Part shown: positions 63,784-64,000 of the stretch, piece by piece
Layout of the letters: the number at the start of each line of letters is the position of its first letter
Numbering within the stretch: position 1 is the first letter of the stretch
Assembly (NCBI RefSeq): GCF_000007825.1
Contig: NC_004722.1
Location: 2,892,501-2,956,500 of the forward strand
From: Bacillus cereus ATCC 14579
GTDB taxonomy: Bacteria; Bacillota; Bacilli; Bacillales; Bacillaceae_G
DNA length: 64,000 nt
Reading direction: 5' to 3'
Translations under genes and position numbers: made by a program
Notes under the pieces: model-generated
What the model was told of the DNA's origin: nothing
Database searches by the model: none
Seen by the model: the letters and a program-made list of their open reading frames with translations, nothing else

Positions 63784-64000
63784 TTTCATTCTGCTCCTTC
63801 TGCTTTCATTATTAACAGAAAGAGATGAACTAATTAGTATTGCAATATTTTTAACAACAGGCTATATTGGAGTATTTCTTATTCATAAATTTATGCAAAA
63901 AAAAACAACAGGATTTGTAATACTTTTAGTTCTTCAAATCGTTCTTTTCTCTTTATTTTTACCTTTTTCTCTATTTGGCACAATCATATTACCACTATTT
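63755..64000 (+). CDS. Transglutaminase-like membrane protein (YebA-like), 5' part only
   Basis: Only the first 82 codons are inside the window. They encode KTWLYHIHDFILLLLLSLL and then several hydrophobic segments, as expected for the N-terminus of the large transglutaminase-domain proteins that follow DUF58 genes. I chose TTG at 63755, which has GGTGG six bases upstream, over a GTG at 63734 that lacks a ribosome site. The transglutaminase domain itself would lie beyond the edge, so the name rests on operon order. Confidence 0.6.
   Translation, partial: MKTWLYHIHDFILLLLLSLLTERDELISIAIFLTTGYIGVFLIHKFMQKKTTGFVILLVLQIVLFSLFLPFSLFGTIILPLF

Overview
The window is AT-rich Firmicute chromosome. 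Gene content, Shine-Dalgarno strength, T-box leaders, an InhA metalloprotease, a repeat-rich SH3/3D cell-wall protein and an LsrB-type AI-2 import locus all point to the Bacillus cereus group (cereus, thuringiensis, anthracis). No tRNA, rRNA, CRISPR array, prophage or transposase gene is visible. The mobile DNA seen is three copies of a small hairpin repeat with ATAAA/TTTAT target duplications, which look like bcr1.

Layout. 1-2.6 kb: an MMPL exporter and its TetR regulator, with four copies of one palindromic operator. 2.7-3.9 kb: an Eis-type acetyltransferase with a stop at codon 10. 4.0-10.9 kb: an aromatic amino acid block on the minus strand, read as promoter, T-box, T-box, DAHP synthase/chorismate mutase, third T-box, aroC, hisC, tyrA, aroA; all three T-boxes appear to read a tyrosine codon. 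10.9-14.4 kb: a SIR2-domain gene broken by a frameshift and a nonsense codon. 14.6-23.4 kb: small accessory genes, including a yfzA-like gene interrupted by a bcr1-like element, an EntB-like protein with a 36-bp minisatellite, and a decayed stretch at 20.6-21.7 kb. 23.7-25.3 kb: mqo with a structured leader.

25.3-33.7 kb: a divergent AI-2 (Lsr) locus. lsrACDB is on the minus strand and lsrR, lsrK, a cupin gene and lsrF are on the plus strand; lsrA is frameshifted in its P-loop. 33.8-39.5 kb: VOC, heme-monooxygenase-like, MFS/ArsR, DinB and nucleoside transporter genes. 39.5-47.8 kb: proline and arginine metabolism, with proBA behind a proline T-box (proA frameshifted), proC, and a rocB/IclR/amino acid permease cluster. 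48-56.7 kb: fatty acid desaturase, InhA3-like protease, VanW protein, alkaline phosphatase, and a DUF2975/HTH pair. 56.7-64 kb: small enzymes, a PadR/DUF2812 pair, and a moxR-DUF58-transglutaminase operon that runs off the right edge.

The main themes are RNA-level control of amino acid synthesis (four T-boxes) and an unusual density of apparently broken genes: the Eis-type GNAT, SIR2, yfzA, the gene at 21.3 kb, lsrA and proA, plus a dead oxidoreductase remnant. Some lesions are single-base indels in short runs and could be sequencing errors. The nonsense codons, the 2-bp change in lsrA and the repeat insertion are harder to explain that way. No clearly new multi-gene system was found. The most distinctive items are the triple tyrosine T-box cascade, the repeat-interrupted yfzA gene and the SIR2 gene.
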